Translations under genes and position numbers: made by a program | The notes under the pieces: generated by a model | Told to the model about the DNA's origin: nothing | Seen by the model: the letters and a program-made list of their open reading frames with translations, nothing else | The model's database searches: none | Assembly (NCBI GenBank): GCA_020634875.1 | Contig: JACKAX010000047.1 | Location: forward strand, 1 to 18,377 | DNA length: 18,377 bases | Direction of reading: 5' to 3' | Origin: Anaerolineales bacterium | GTDB lineage: Bacteria; Chloroflexota; Anaerolineae; Anaerolineales; JABWBV01 | Shown here: positions 8,947-15,972 of the stretch, piece after piece | Layout of the letters: each line of letters opens with the position of its first letter | Position numbering within the stretch: position 1 is the first letter of the stretch

Positions 8947-8984
8947 GAGATGGAATAGGGGCACGTTGTCCCCTATTCCATCTC
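8947..8984 (+). other. Strong intercistronic hairpin between nosZ and nosB
   Basis: GAGATGGAATAGGGG (8947-8961) pairs perfectly with 8970-8984, a 15-bp stem with an 8-nt loop, 11 nt after the nosZ stop. No T-tract follows, so it is not a classical intrinsic terminator. A role in stabilising nosZ mRNA, partial termination or processing would raise NosZ over its accessory proteins; that is inference. Confidence 0.8.
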
Positions 8985-8999
8985 TACTCTAATACGCTC

Positions 9000-9665
9000 A
9001 TGAAATTCTTTTCTCTTGATCCTGACGTAAAAGTTCTGTTGCCGGATGGCAGCACCCGTCATTTGAGTGCATACCTGTTGCCCAGTGCCCTTCTGATGGG
9101 GGCGGCGTTACTCTTAATGATTTCTATGTTCTTGCCTTATTGGAGTATGCGGATGAATGCGCCCCAATATCCAAACGGGTTAAAAGTAGATGTATATGTC
9201 AACCATCTAGCGGGGGATGTTTCAGAAATTGATGCACTCAACCACTATTTGGGCATGCCGAAACTCGATGAAGGGGGACAGTTAGAGCGCTCCATCTCGA
9301 TCTTTGCCATTGTGGTGTTGGGGCTTCTTCTTATGGCCGGAGTATTCGTACATAACCAATGGGCGGGCATTTTGGCCTGCCCGGTCATCCTTTTCCCCAT
9401 CGCTTTTGTCGGTGATTTGTGGTGGATTCTCTACCGTTATGGGCATAGTATTGACCCCTCAGCCCCTCTTGGCGGGGCAATTAAACCATTCACCCCTCCT
9501 GTATTTGGCGAAGGAGTTGTGGGGCAATTCAGTACCATTGCGCGCTTCGAATGGGGTTTCTATCTGGCGCTTGCTGCAGCAATTGTAATGTTGGTGGGCC
9601 TTTGGTTTCACCGTGCGGCTTATAAACCTATTGTGGATGCGCGCAATCAGGTAAAGCGCCAATAA
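9000..9665 (+). CDS. nosB: NosB-like membrane protein of clade II nos clusters
   Basis: This 221-residue protein has four predicted transmembrane helices (about 24-46, 99-117, 120-142 and 185-204). A roughly 50-residue extracytoplasmic loop contains the NHYLGM motif (81-86), and a second loop carries FTPPVFGEGVVGQF. Its place between nosZ and nosD matches the nosB position in atypical nos clusters such as that of Wolinella, the main reason for the name. NosB's biochemical role is poorly defined; assembly of, or electron transfer to, NosZ is usually suggested. The ATG at 9000 has no Shine-Dalgarno sequence, and a strong hairpin ends 15 nt upstream. Its stop codon is 12 bp from the next start and overlaps that gene's AAGG ribosome site. 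Confidence 0.75.
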   Translation: MKFFSLDPDVKVLLPDGSTRHLSAYLLPSALLMGAALLLMISMFLPYWSMRMNAPQYPNGLKVDVYVNHLAGDVSEIDALNHYLGMPKLDEGGQLERSISIFAIVVLGLLLMAGVFVHNQWAGILACPVILFPIAFVGDLWWILYRYGHSIDPSAPLGGAIKPFTPPVFGEGVVGQFSTIARFEWGFYLALAAAIVMLVGLWFHRAAYKPIVDARNQVKRQ

Positions 9666-9677
9666 GGTATTGCCCCG

Positions 9678-12041
9678 ATGTTTAAACAATTCCTTGCCTC
9701 CATAATTTTCTTTTGGATTTTGACCTTGTCCGGTGCGGGGATTTTATCTACTGGTTCATCATCCCCAGAAACACCTTTGATCGTCTCCTCCATAGGCCCA
9801 TACATGACTATTGCTGCAGCCTTGGCCGCAGCGCACGATGGAGACGTGGTTGAGGTGCATGGCGGCGTATACCCCGCGTTGGTGGTGGAAAAATCCGTCA
9901 TGTTGGAAGGAGTGGACAGGCCGGTAATTGATGGCGGAGGAGACGGTACCGTGGTCACATTACTTGCTCCTGGCATTACATTCCGAGGATTTGAAGTGAA
10001 AGGGAGTGGCGCCCAACCAGACAAGAATCATGCGGGTATCCTGGTTCAAGCGGAAAATATTACGGTTGAAGATAATTTCTTACAGGAGGTCTTGTTTGGC
10101 ATTTTTGTCGAAGGGGTAGATTATGCGACCCTTCGGGGCAATGAAATCACCGGAATTAGTGCCTTTGATGTTGCGCGGAAGGGGGATGGCATCCGGTTGT
10201 GGAATAGTCGTTATGCGTTGCTCGAAAACAATCATGTTTATGACGTGCGTGACATTGTGATGTGGTATTCCGACTTCATCACCGTGCGCGGCAATCTCTT
10301 TGAGAAGGGCCGGTACGGGGCGCATTTGATGTATTGCAACCATACCCAGATTGAAAATAACCGTTTTCTCAACAATACTGTTGGGATTTATACAATGTAT
10401 TCGACGGAAATCCTGATTCGAGACAATGAAATTCGAGGACACCATGGAGCCAGTGGCTATGCCCTTGGGTTTAAGGACGCAGAAAATGTTGAGGTAACGG
10501 GAAATGTTCTTGTGGATAATCAAGCGGGTGCTTTTCTGGATGGCTTGCCCTTTTCTCCGGGTGGTTATGGCCTGTTTCAAGATAATATTTTTGCATTCAA
10601 CAATATTGCAGTCATGGTGATGCCTGCAGTGCGAGGAGCGGAATTTACTCACAACACTTTTTGGGAAAATATTGAGCAGATGGCGATTCAAGGTGGGGGT
10701 GGAGGAGAAAACAATTGGCATGAGAATTTTTGGAGCGATTACACGGGGTATGACGCCCACGGGCTTTCCTCAGACGCTCCCGATGGTATCGGGGACGTTC
10801 CCTATCGGGCCGAACGCCTATTCGAAAATATGACTGACCGCACCCCGCTTCTGCGAGCCTTGATCTATAGTCCAGCTTCTCAGACCCTTGAACTTGCTGC
10901 GACCTCTTTTCCTATTACCCGGCCACAACCTAAATTTGAGGACTTACGACCGCTCATGGAACCTGCTGCTTTGCCCACTTTTGCCCTCCAACCTGCCCTT
11001 TCCTCTCGTGGGCTGGGCTTCGTAGCCCTCGCGGCGACAATGCTTGGCGGGTTATGTGCAGCCCTGGCCTTTGCTCAGTTCCCTCGTGAATTTATGTTTC
11101 GGGGGTTAATCCCAAAAGAAAATGCTCCGAAGGTAAAAATTTCTATGAATGAATCTCTTGTAAAAGCTCAAAAAAACACAGCTTTCATCACTGTTCATGG
11201 CGTGACCAAAAATTATAAAAAGGTTGTCGCGCTTAAGGATGTTTCGTTTGAACTGTTAGGAGGTGAGGCACTTGCCTTGTGGGGAGTCAATGGAGCAGGC
11301 AAGACTACGCTCATAAAAGCCCTACTTGGCTTGATTGATTTTGACGGGGAGATTCAGGTAGGAGGCAATAACGTTTGCACCCAGGGCAAACAAGCCCGAC
11401 GCCTGATTGGATACGTTCCCCAGGAATTTGCTTTCTACGATATGCGTGTGCAGGAGACCCTCGAATTCTATGCCCGGTTGAAGAAGACACCATTTACGGC
11501 CATCCCCTCACTGCTCGCGCACTTGGGCCTTTCCCCGCACAGCACCAAAGCGGTGAGCGCCCTCTCCGGGGGGTTACGCCAACGTTTGGCATTAGCAGTG
11601 GCGTTATTAGGGGATCCGCCTGTGCTTTTGTTAGATGAGCCGCTTGCGAACCTGGATGCCCGCGCCCGGCAAGATTATCAGGGGTTGCTGGCTGCCCTCC
11701 GGAAGGAAGGCAAAACGTTATTGTTTGCCACCCATCGGATGGAAGAAGTGGAAATCCTCGCAGATCGGGTTCTAGTGCTCGATGAAGGACATGCGGAGGG
11801 AATGCTAACCTCTGCGGAATTACGCGCCCAACTGAAAGCAGAGATCAACCTGACTTTGTGGGTTCCCGAAAATCGCCGAGGGGAGGCCCTTATTTGCCTG
11901 GAGGCCGAAGGGTATGACGCTCATTTAAACGGAAAGGGCACCGTGGTCGTCCGGGTCTTGGAGACCCAAAAAATCAACCCCTTCCTGCATCTCAGTGCTC
12001 AGGCTATCCCTGTTTTGAATTTTGAAGTGGAGCAACGATGA
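9678..12041 (+). CDS. nosDF: NosD-NosF fusion: copper-site maturation beta-helix protein joined to an ABC ATPase
   Basis: One 787-codon frame contains two normally separate proteins. Residues 1-25 look like a signal or anchor. Residues 30-395 are a NosD-type right-handed beta-helix (CASH repeats) ending in the conserved NFWSDYTGYD and DGIGDVPYR segments. After a linker, a hydrophobic helix at about 445-466 can return the chain through the membrane. An ABC ATPase follows (about 500-725) with Walker A GVNGAGKT (536-543), LSGG (629-632), Walker B ending D653-E654 and switch H686, then a C-terminal domain. The topology is consistent: NosD outside, NosF inside. An in-frame ATG at 11145 (M490) has GAAGG about 11 nt upstream and could give separate NosF. 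The ATG at 9678 follows AAGG at 9664-9667. The last bases overlap nosY by ATGA. With NosY it forms the transporter that serves CuZ assembly. Confidence 0.93.
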   Translation: MFKQFLASIIFFWILTLSGAGILSTGSSSPETPLIVSSIGPYMTIAAALAAAHDGDVVEVHGGVYPALVVEKSVMLEGVDRPVIDGGGDGTVVTLLAPGITFRGFEVKGSGAQPDKNHAGILVQAENITVEDNFLQEVLFGIFVEGVDYATLRGNEITGISAFDVARKGDGIRLWNSRYALLENNHVYDVRDIVMWYSDFITVRGNLFEKGRYGAHLMYCNHTQIENNRFLNNTVGIYTMYSTEILIRDNEIRGHHGASGYALGFKDAENVEVTGNVLVDNQAGAFLDGLPFSPGGYGLFQDNIFAFNNIAVMVMPAVRGAEFTHNTFWENIEQMAIQGGGGGENNWHENFWSDYTGYDAHGLSSDAPDGIGDVPYRAERLFENMTDRTPLLRALIYSPASQTLELAATSFPITRPQPKFEDLRPLMEPAALPTFALQPALSSRGLGFVALAATMLGGLCAALAFAQFPREFMFRGLIPKENAPKVKISMNESLVKAQKNTAFITVHGVTKNYKKVVALKDVSFELLGGEALALWGVNGAGKTTLIKALLGLIDFDGEIQVGGNNVCTQGKQARRLIGYVPQEFAFYDMRVQETLEFYARLKKTPFTAIPSLLAHLGLSPHSTKAVSALSGGLRQRLALAVALLGDPPVLLLDEPLANLDARARQDYQGLLAALRKEGKTLLFATHRMEEVEILADRVLVLDEGHAEGMLTSAELRAQLKAEINLTLWVPENRRGEALICLEAEGYDAHLNGKGTVVVRVLETQKINPFLHLSAQAIPVLNFEVEQR

Positions 12042-12871
12042 ACATGGATCAAATGACTTTATGGACTATCGCCCAACGCGAACTGCGGGAGGCTCTTCGT
12101 AATAAGTGGCTTTGGTTTTACTCTGTCGGTTTAGCGGGCCTCGCGCTCGGCCTATCCCGCGTGGGGTTGGCGTCCGCAGGGTACGCAGGGTTGGGTGGGT
12201 TTGGGCGTACTGCTGCGAGTCTGATTAACGCCCTATTATTATTTGTGCCCCTGATTGGCCTCACGGTTGGAGCAAATGCTGTCGCGGCGGACCGGGAACG
12301 CGGGGCTTTGATGTATTTGTTGGCTCAGCCCGTTAACCGGCCGGAGGTATTTTTCGGAAAAGTTTTGGGGGCGATGCTTGCGGTGATTGCAGCCCTCGGG
12401 CTTGGCTTTGGGCTGGCCGGATTGGGTCTGGCCTCCGCGGGGGATGCGGACGTTACAATCTATTTGACACTTGCTGGGTTCGTATTCCTGTTGGCACTCG
12501 CTTGCTTGGGCATTGGCTTTTTGATCAGCACACTAACGCGTAAGGCCTCTACCGCGGCCGGAGCTGCCTTGCTGCTTTGGTTAGGCTTGGTGTTCTTCGC
12601 TGACTTAGGATTGATGGGCGCAACAATTGCGTTCAAACCGACCGCCGGGACTGTCTTATGGTATTTGTTAGCAAATCCCCTACAAACCTTCAAACTAGGG
12701 GCGATGTTTGGTCTCCATGCGACCTTAGATATTTTGGGGCCAGTAGGCCAGTATGCCGCATACCATTTTGGAGACCATTTACCTTGGCTATTGACGGCTC
12801 TACTTTTAGCCTGGAGCGTGAGCACATTTGGTGCAGCCTTTTTCATTTTCAACCGAAGAGGGGATGTATGA
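12038..12871 (+). CDS. nosY: NosY, ABC-2 type membrane permease of the Nos maturation transporter
   Basis: The 277-residue product has about six hydrophobic helices and the N-terminal amphipathic IAQRELREALRNKW segment typical of ABC-2 permeases. The conserved coupling region DRERGALMYLLAQPVNR follows helix 2. NosY is the membrane subunit that pairs with the NosF ATPase, here the C-terminal half of the preceding fusion, and with NosD, to move an unknown species, probably sulfur-related, for CuZ assembly. It starts at 12038 inside the ATGA overlap with the fusion gene; a second ATG at 12044 is possible. Its own stop overlaps the nosL start by ATGA, so these genes are translationally coupled. 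Confidence 0.92.
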   Translation: MNMDQMTLWTIAQRELREALRNKWLWFYSVGLAGLALGLSRVGLASAGYAGLGGFGRTAASLINALLLFVPLIGLTVGANAVAADRERGALMYLLAQPVNRPEVFFGKVLGAMLAVIAALGLGFGLAGLGLASAGDADVTIYLTLAGFVFLLALACLGIGFLISTLTRKASTAAGAALLLWLGLVFFADLGLMGATIAFKPTAGTVLWYLLANPLQTFKLGAMFGLHATLDILGPVGQYAAYHFGDHLPWLLTALLLAWSVSTFGAAFFIFNRRGDV

Positions 12872-13332
12872 AAAAACTAAAAGTTCTACTCAAGTGCATC
12901 CCTTTATTTTTGCTTTTCATCTTCGTTGGGTGTGGGTCTTCGGGCGGAGATTTAAGACCACCAGAATTAATGTTGGGAAGTGATACCTGCGAGGAATGTG
13001 GCATGTTGATTAGCGATGCTAAATATGCGGCAGCAACGCTTACCGAGGATGGACATTCCCATAAATTTGATGATTTGGCAGAAATGTTTGTGTTCCAAGC
13101 CAAACACGCCGATGAGACTGTCCAGGCTTGGTTTGTGCATGATTATGATACGGAAATATGGATACGTGGCGAACAAGCTTTTTATGTCCAAAGTCCTCAA
13201 ATCCAGTCGCCCATGAACTATGGTGTGGTGGCTTTCGAAATCTATGATGTGGCGCAGGCTTTTGCCAAGCAAGTGGGAGGCCAGGTCTTTACTTTTGAAG
13301 AATTTCGTTCAGAAATCGCGATGAATCAATAA
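12868..13332 (+). CDS. nosL: NosL, copper-delivery lipoprotein
   Basis: NosL binds Cu(I) and delivers copper for NosZ assembly outside the membrane. The start is the ATG at 12868, overlapping the nosY stop by 4 bases and preceded by an AGAGGGG ribosome site. The 154-residue product has a lipoprotein signal with lipobox FVG-C22. The NosL copper motif C41-x2-C44-G-M46 follows, and the conserved later segments (HKFDD, EMFVF, MNYG and the C-terminal TFEEF) are present. It is of usual length and complete. The open frame extends upstream to 12658 inside nosY, but that extension is only a shadow of nosY. Confidence 0.95.
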   Translation: MKKLKVLLKCIPLFLLFIFVGCGSSGGDLRPPELMLGSDTCEECGMLISDAKYAAATLTEDGHSHKFDDLAEMFVFQAKHADETVQAWFVHDYDTEIWIRGEQAFYVQSPQIQSPMNYGVVAFEIYDVAQAFAKQVGGQVFTFEEFRSEIAMNQ

Positions 13333-13352
13333 ATCTTTTAGGAGTTAGTCTT

Positions 13353-13730
13353 ATGAAATCCAAAATCTTTGTATCCCTCTTTTTTATCCTGCTTACGCTG
13401 GCCGTGGGGCTCGTCGCCTGTGGTGCCCCTGAACCTACTCCCATTGGTGACGCTACCGTAGGAAAAACAAAATTTGAAGGTACGTGCGTATCTTGCCATG
13501 GCCCAGACGCTAAAGGCCTTCCCAATCTGGGCAAAGATTTAACAACAAGCGAATTTTTCAGGACAACCTCAGATCTGGATTTGGTCACATTTGTTTCTAC
13601 TGGGCGTCCCACTAGCGACCCAGCGAACACGACTGGAGTAGATATGCCTCCAAAAGGAGGAAATCCAGCTCTTTCTGAGCAGGATATTAAGGACATTATC
13701 TCGTATATACGGACCTTACAACAACAATAA
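13353..13730 (+). CDS. Lipoprotein monohaem cytochrome c, likely electron donor to NosZ
   Basis: This 125-residue class I cytochrome c has a lipoprotein signal (lipobox LVA-C23) and a single haem-attachment motif, CVSCH (45-49). M98 in GVDMPPKGG is the likely sixth ligand, and the C-terminal helix (DIKDIISYIRTL) is typical. AGGAG at 13340-13344 supports the ATG at 13353. It is 20 bp after nosL and closes the operon, the position of nosC-type cytochromes in clade II clusters. It probably shuttles electrons from a quinol-oxidising complex to the CuA site of NosZ, both being tethered to the outer membrane face. The electron-donor role is inferred from context. Confidence 0.92.
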   Translation: MKSKIFVSLFFILLTLAVGLVACGAPEPTPIGDATVGKTKFEGTCVSCHGPDAKGLPNLGKDLTTSEFFRTTSDLDLVTFVSTGRPTSDPANTTGVDMPPKGGNPALSEQDIKDIISYIRTLQQQ

Positions 13731-13813
13731 CCGTGTCAAAAACTCAAAAGGCCTAATGTAGGAATTTTTTCAAGAAGGTATAATTTAGGCTATTCTGTTC
13801 CCTTGAAATTTGC

Positions 13814-13820
13814 TAATTTA
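13814..13820 (+). repeat. Target-site duplication, left copy
   Basis: TAATTTA directly abuts the left inverted repeat of the IS element and is repeated exactly at 14730-14736. Confidence 0.85.
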
Positions 13821-13834
13821 ACCTAAGTTGCTAC
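13821..13834 (+). repeat. IS982-family terminal inverted repeat, left in window (transposase 3' side)
   Basis: ACCTAAGTTGCTAC differs from the other end at one base (second position). The transposase stop codon (13831-13833) lies inside this repeat. Confidence 0.88.
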
Positions 13835-14649
13835 TTACAGAAGTTGAAACTAACGGCCAATAGGAACAGGACGACTTTGAGTTCAAATCCACCCGAAGTC
13901 ACAGCGTGAATGCGTTTAGGCAATAATTGGCTCAAGAGACTGCCCGTCGTTTCAATCATTTTTCGATAAACATGTTGTAAATACTGCACCCATGGCGGAA
14001 ACTGCCGTTTTGAGTTCCGTTTCCGCATCGGCCAGAAGGTAATCTCGACATCCTTCAAAATATCCTCGATTTCATAATCGTTGTAAATGCGGTCCGCGAC
14101 AACCTTACTCCCGGTCGGGAGGTCAAAATCGAAGTATTGTAGCCTGGTGACATCTGCAAACGCACCGGGCGTGAGAAAGAACTCAATGGGATGCCCATGT
14201 TCGGTTGCCATCAGGTGGATCTTCAAGCCATAGTAGTATTGTTTCTTGCTGGCAATGTAGCCGCGATAATCTTCTCCATGATAGAGCCGCGCGCGTGGGA
14301 TGCGATAATTGTCGCACATGGGGATCGGAAAGGTGTCAATGGAATAAACAGCGCCTTTGTTCAAGCACTTCCAGTGTTCGCCGAAGATGGCAAACAATTG
14401 CAAGAAGACCGATTTGATCCAATGCAACCGCCGACTGAACCGACTTTTACTGAGCATGCTGGGCATGTAGCCTTGTTCTGAGAGCATCTCGCAGGCATTT
14501 TTGTAGTGCCCTCCAAAGAACAAGGCGGCCACGATCCCGGTGGTCATAATTTCAGCATCTGTCATTTCCACTTGTGGATCCTCATGATGATGAAGACCTT
14601 TCAAAACATCGTCACATATCGCATACACCGCTACAATAGTTGCATCCAT
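13831..14649 (-). CDS. IS982-family DDE transposase
   Basis: This is a 272-residue transposase that cuts and joins the ends of its own element. The catalytic triad is visible: Asp in YSIDTFPIP, Asp in VVADRIYND and Glu in RKMIETTGS. The motifs and spacing fit the IS982 family, and the length is near the family norm with no internal stop. The ATG at 14649 has AAGGAG at 14657-14662 on the minus strand. It reads toward the cytochrome gene, opposite to the nos operon, and its stop lies inside the terminal repeat. Confidence 0.93.
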   Translation of the reverse strand: MDATIVAVYAICDDVLKGLHHHEDPQVEMTDAEIMTTGIVAALFFGGHYKNACEMLSEQGYMPSMLSKSRFSRRLHWIKSVFLQLFAIFGEHWKCLNKGAVYSIDTFPIPMCDNYRIPRARLYHGEDYRGYIASKKQYYYGLKIHLMATEHGHPIEFFLTPGAFADVTRLQYFDFDLPTGSKVVADRIYNDYEIEDILKDVEITFWPMRKRNSKRQFPPWVQYLQHVYRKMIETTGSLLSQLLPKRIHAVTSGGFELKVVLFLLAVSFNFCK

Positions 14650-14715
14650 GAGCTTTCTCCTTGGGTTGTAGACTAGAGACTAACAACTATAAGGGAGAGC
14701 TTATGGTTCTTCAAG

Positions 14716-14729
14716 GTAGCAACTTAGAT
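14716..14729 (-). repeat. IS982-family terminal inverted repeat, right in window (transposase 5' side)
   Basis: Read on the minus strand this end is ATCTAAGTTGCTAC, complementary to the left end except for one base. Confidence 0.88.
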
Positions 14730-14736
14730 TAATTTA
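14730..14736 (+). repeat. Target-site duplication, right copy
   Basis: TAATTTA is identical to 13814-13820 and directly abuts the right inverted repeat. Confidence 0.85.
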
Positions 14737-14797
14737 AGTAACTATCTTTATAGCAAGGGAGCATCTAAATAAATTTTGAAGGTACCTTTGTTAAAAT

Positions 14798-14821
14798 GGG
14801 GTGGATACCATCCCCGTTTTT
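14798..14821 (+). terminator. Intrinsic terminator, probably the original end of the nos operon
   Basis: GGGGTGG (14798-14804) pairs with CCA and CCCC (14808-14815, one bulged T at 14811) around an ATA loop, followed by G and TTTTT. Without the IS and one target copy it would lie about 150 bp after the cytochrome stop. Confidence 0.7.
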
Positions 14822-14873
14822 ATTAAGGTTATTCTTTAAGCTATCTTCATTGAATTACTTTCGTGGACAACAA

Positions 14874-15116
14874 ATGACCAGGCCTAAAAAAAGTGTGCCC
14901 AAAAATGAAATACAACACATGGACACGAACGAAGATGAATTGCTTCTTCCTATTCCCTATCCTGAATATTTGACGTGCCCTCATTGTGGTGAGCCAGAAG
15001 TGGAAATCTATTGCCATGAAAAAGGGGGGACTTGCCATGCTTGTGGAAAATGGATCGATCATGAAATTCCTCGCAATTGCAAAAGTGTCCCCGTTACAAA
15101 CGAAAAAGCAGATTAA
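14874..15116 (+). CDS. Small zinc-ribbon protein
   Basis: The product is 80 residues from the ATG at 14874. An in-frame start at 14796 lies in the terminator stem and would add hydrophobic residues out of character, so I reject it; M42 of that frame (14919) is a further alternative. The core has two Cys pairs, CPHC and CHAC (C-x2-C each), with an extra Cys and His between them, consistent with a structural zinc ribbon. The N-terminus is basic and then acidic. I do not recognise a specific family. Its stop codon shares TTAA with the stop of the converging Crp/Fnr gene. Only a weak ribosome-like GTGGA precedes the start. Confidence 0.65.
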   Translation: MTRPKKSVPKNEIQHMDTNEDELLLPIPYPEYLTCPHCGEPEVEIYCHEKGGTCHACGKWIDHEIPRNCKSVPVTNEKAD

Positions 15117-15814
15117 GTTCTCGCCATTTCTTTTAATTTCTCTTCATCCAAAATCACCACATACCCCCCCCGGAGGGTTTTGACGATTCCTTCTTTACGT
15201 AAACGTGACATCAAGCGAATCGCTGTTTCGAGTGTTGTTCCACTCATGTCTGCTAAATCCTGACGGGCGAGGGGAATGCCAATCATCACCCCTTCATCAT
15301 GAGCACGTCCAACACGTTTTGAAAGCTTGAGAAGAATGTGGGCGATCCGCCGTTCAACTCGTTCCCCGGCCAAGATGCTCAAATCGCGTACCGAAAATAA
15401 TCGTTGCCCTAGCATGCGGATCAATTTGATGCCCACAATTGGATGATTCAACAAAATCTTTTCGTATTCTTCGAGGGAAAAGCTAACAATTTCAGATGGG
15501 GCCATTGTGCGCGCGGTCGCGGGATGTTTGGGGAGGAAGATTGCACCTCCTCCGAACGCTTCCCCAGGCTGGATCATCTCAATGATGACTTCTCTCCCAT
15601 CAATATCGTGGAATACAATTTTTACCTGTCCTAAGCGGACGATCCATACCCGGTCACTCCGATCACTTTGCGAGAAGATTGTTTGATCAGCCTCGTAGTG
15701 GGAAAGAGTACATTTTTCTGCCAAATTCACTAAGGTCTCTTCGGGCAATTGCGCCAAAAGGGGGAGGTTTTTTAACAACACGATTGTGCGAGAAAGCAAC
15801 ACAGATTCAGCCAT
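15113..15814 (-). CDS. Crp/Fnr-family transcriptional regulator
   Basis: The 233-residue protein (from the ATG at 15814) has an N-terminal cyclic-nucleotide-type sensor beta-barrel (about 16-130), a long dimerisation helix and a C-terminal winged helix. The recognition helix reads SGTTLETAIRLMSRL, so it keeps the Glu and Arg (E196, R200) that contact DNA in Crp/Fnr proteins but has Ile in place of FNR's Ser. There is only one cysteine (C35), so an FNR-type 4Fe-4S cluster is excluded; a DNR/NnrR-like, haem or other sensor is more likely. An in-frame ATG at 15826 overlaps the TATAAT promoter element, so I prefer the internal start. It is a good candidate regulator for the palindrome upstream of nosZ. 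The effector is unknown. Confidence 0.9.
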   Translation of the reverse strand: MAESVLLSRTIVLLKNLPLLAQLPEETLVNLAEKCTLSHYEADQTIFSQSDRSDRVWIVRLGQVKIVFHDIDGREVIIEMIQPGEAFGGGAIFLPKHPATARTMAPSEIVSFSLEEYEKILLNHPIVGIKLIRMLGQRLFSVRDLSILAGERVERRIAHILLKLSKRVGRAHDEGVMIGIPLARQDLADMSGTTLETAIRLMSRLRKEGIVKTLRGGYVVILDEEKLKEMART

Positions 15815-15824
15815 AGGTGAGAAC

Positions 15825-15830
15825 ATTATA
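15825..15830 (-). promoter_or_regulatory. -10 element of the Crp/Fnr regulator gene
   Basis: TATAAT on the minus strand ends 10 bases before the ATG at 15814. Transcription would begin near 15818, giving a leader of only a few bases. TTGACA occurs at 15843-15848 but the 12-bp spacing is too short for a -35; the correctly spaced hexamer is TTTATT. Confidence 0.5.
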
Positions 15831-15972
15831 CTTGTGTTCGGCTGTCAAATAAATCAAGCTACAAGCCTCACTCATTCATTGCCGCCAAGAACTGGAGGTT
15901 TCAACTTTTTAGAACCACATAAAGAGAAAATCTAATGAAAATCTATTCACCAAAAATCGGAACTGTATTTTA

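Larger units (their letters stand above)
13821..14729 (-). mobile_element. Complete IS982-family insertion sequence (909 bp)
   Basis: The element is bounded by inverted repeats: ACCTAAGTTGCTAC at 13821-13834 and, on the other strand, ATCTAAGTTGCTAC from 14729 to 14716 (13 of 14 match). It is flanked by a perfect 7-bp direct repeat and carries one intact transposase on the minus strand. Size, repeat length, a tip beginning A(C/T)C and target duplication all fit IS982. The intact ORF and perfect duplication suggest a recent insertion. It separates the cytochrome gene from a terminator at 14798. Confidence 0.92.

Noticed and set aside
8936..8999. Hairpin after nosZ as an operon-ending terminator
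   Set aside because: No T-tract follows, and the next genes are clearly functional partners of NosZ in the same direction, so full termination is unlikely.
10080..10760. 226-codon minus-strand ORF
   Set aside because: It lies wholly antisense to the strongly supported NosD coding region and has no signal, motif or ribosome site; it is a coding shadow.
13752..13770. Short stem CCTA/TAGG followed by AATTTTTT after the cytochrome gene, as a terminator
   Set aside because: The stem is only 4 bp with a 3-nt loop, too weak to call; the structure at 14798 is much better.
15843..15848. TTGACA as the -35 of the Crp/Fnr gene promoter
   Set aside because: The spacing to TATAAT is only 12 bp, far from the usual 16-18 bp.
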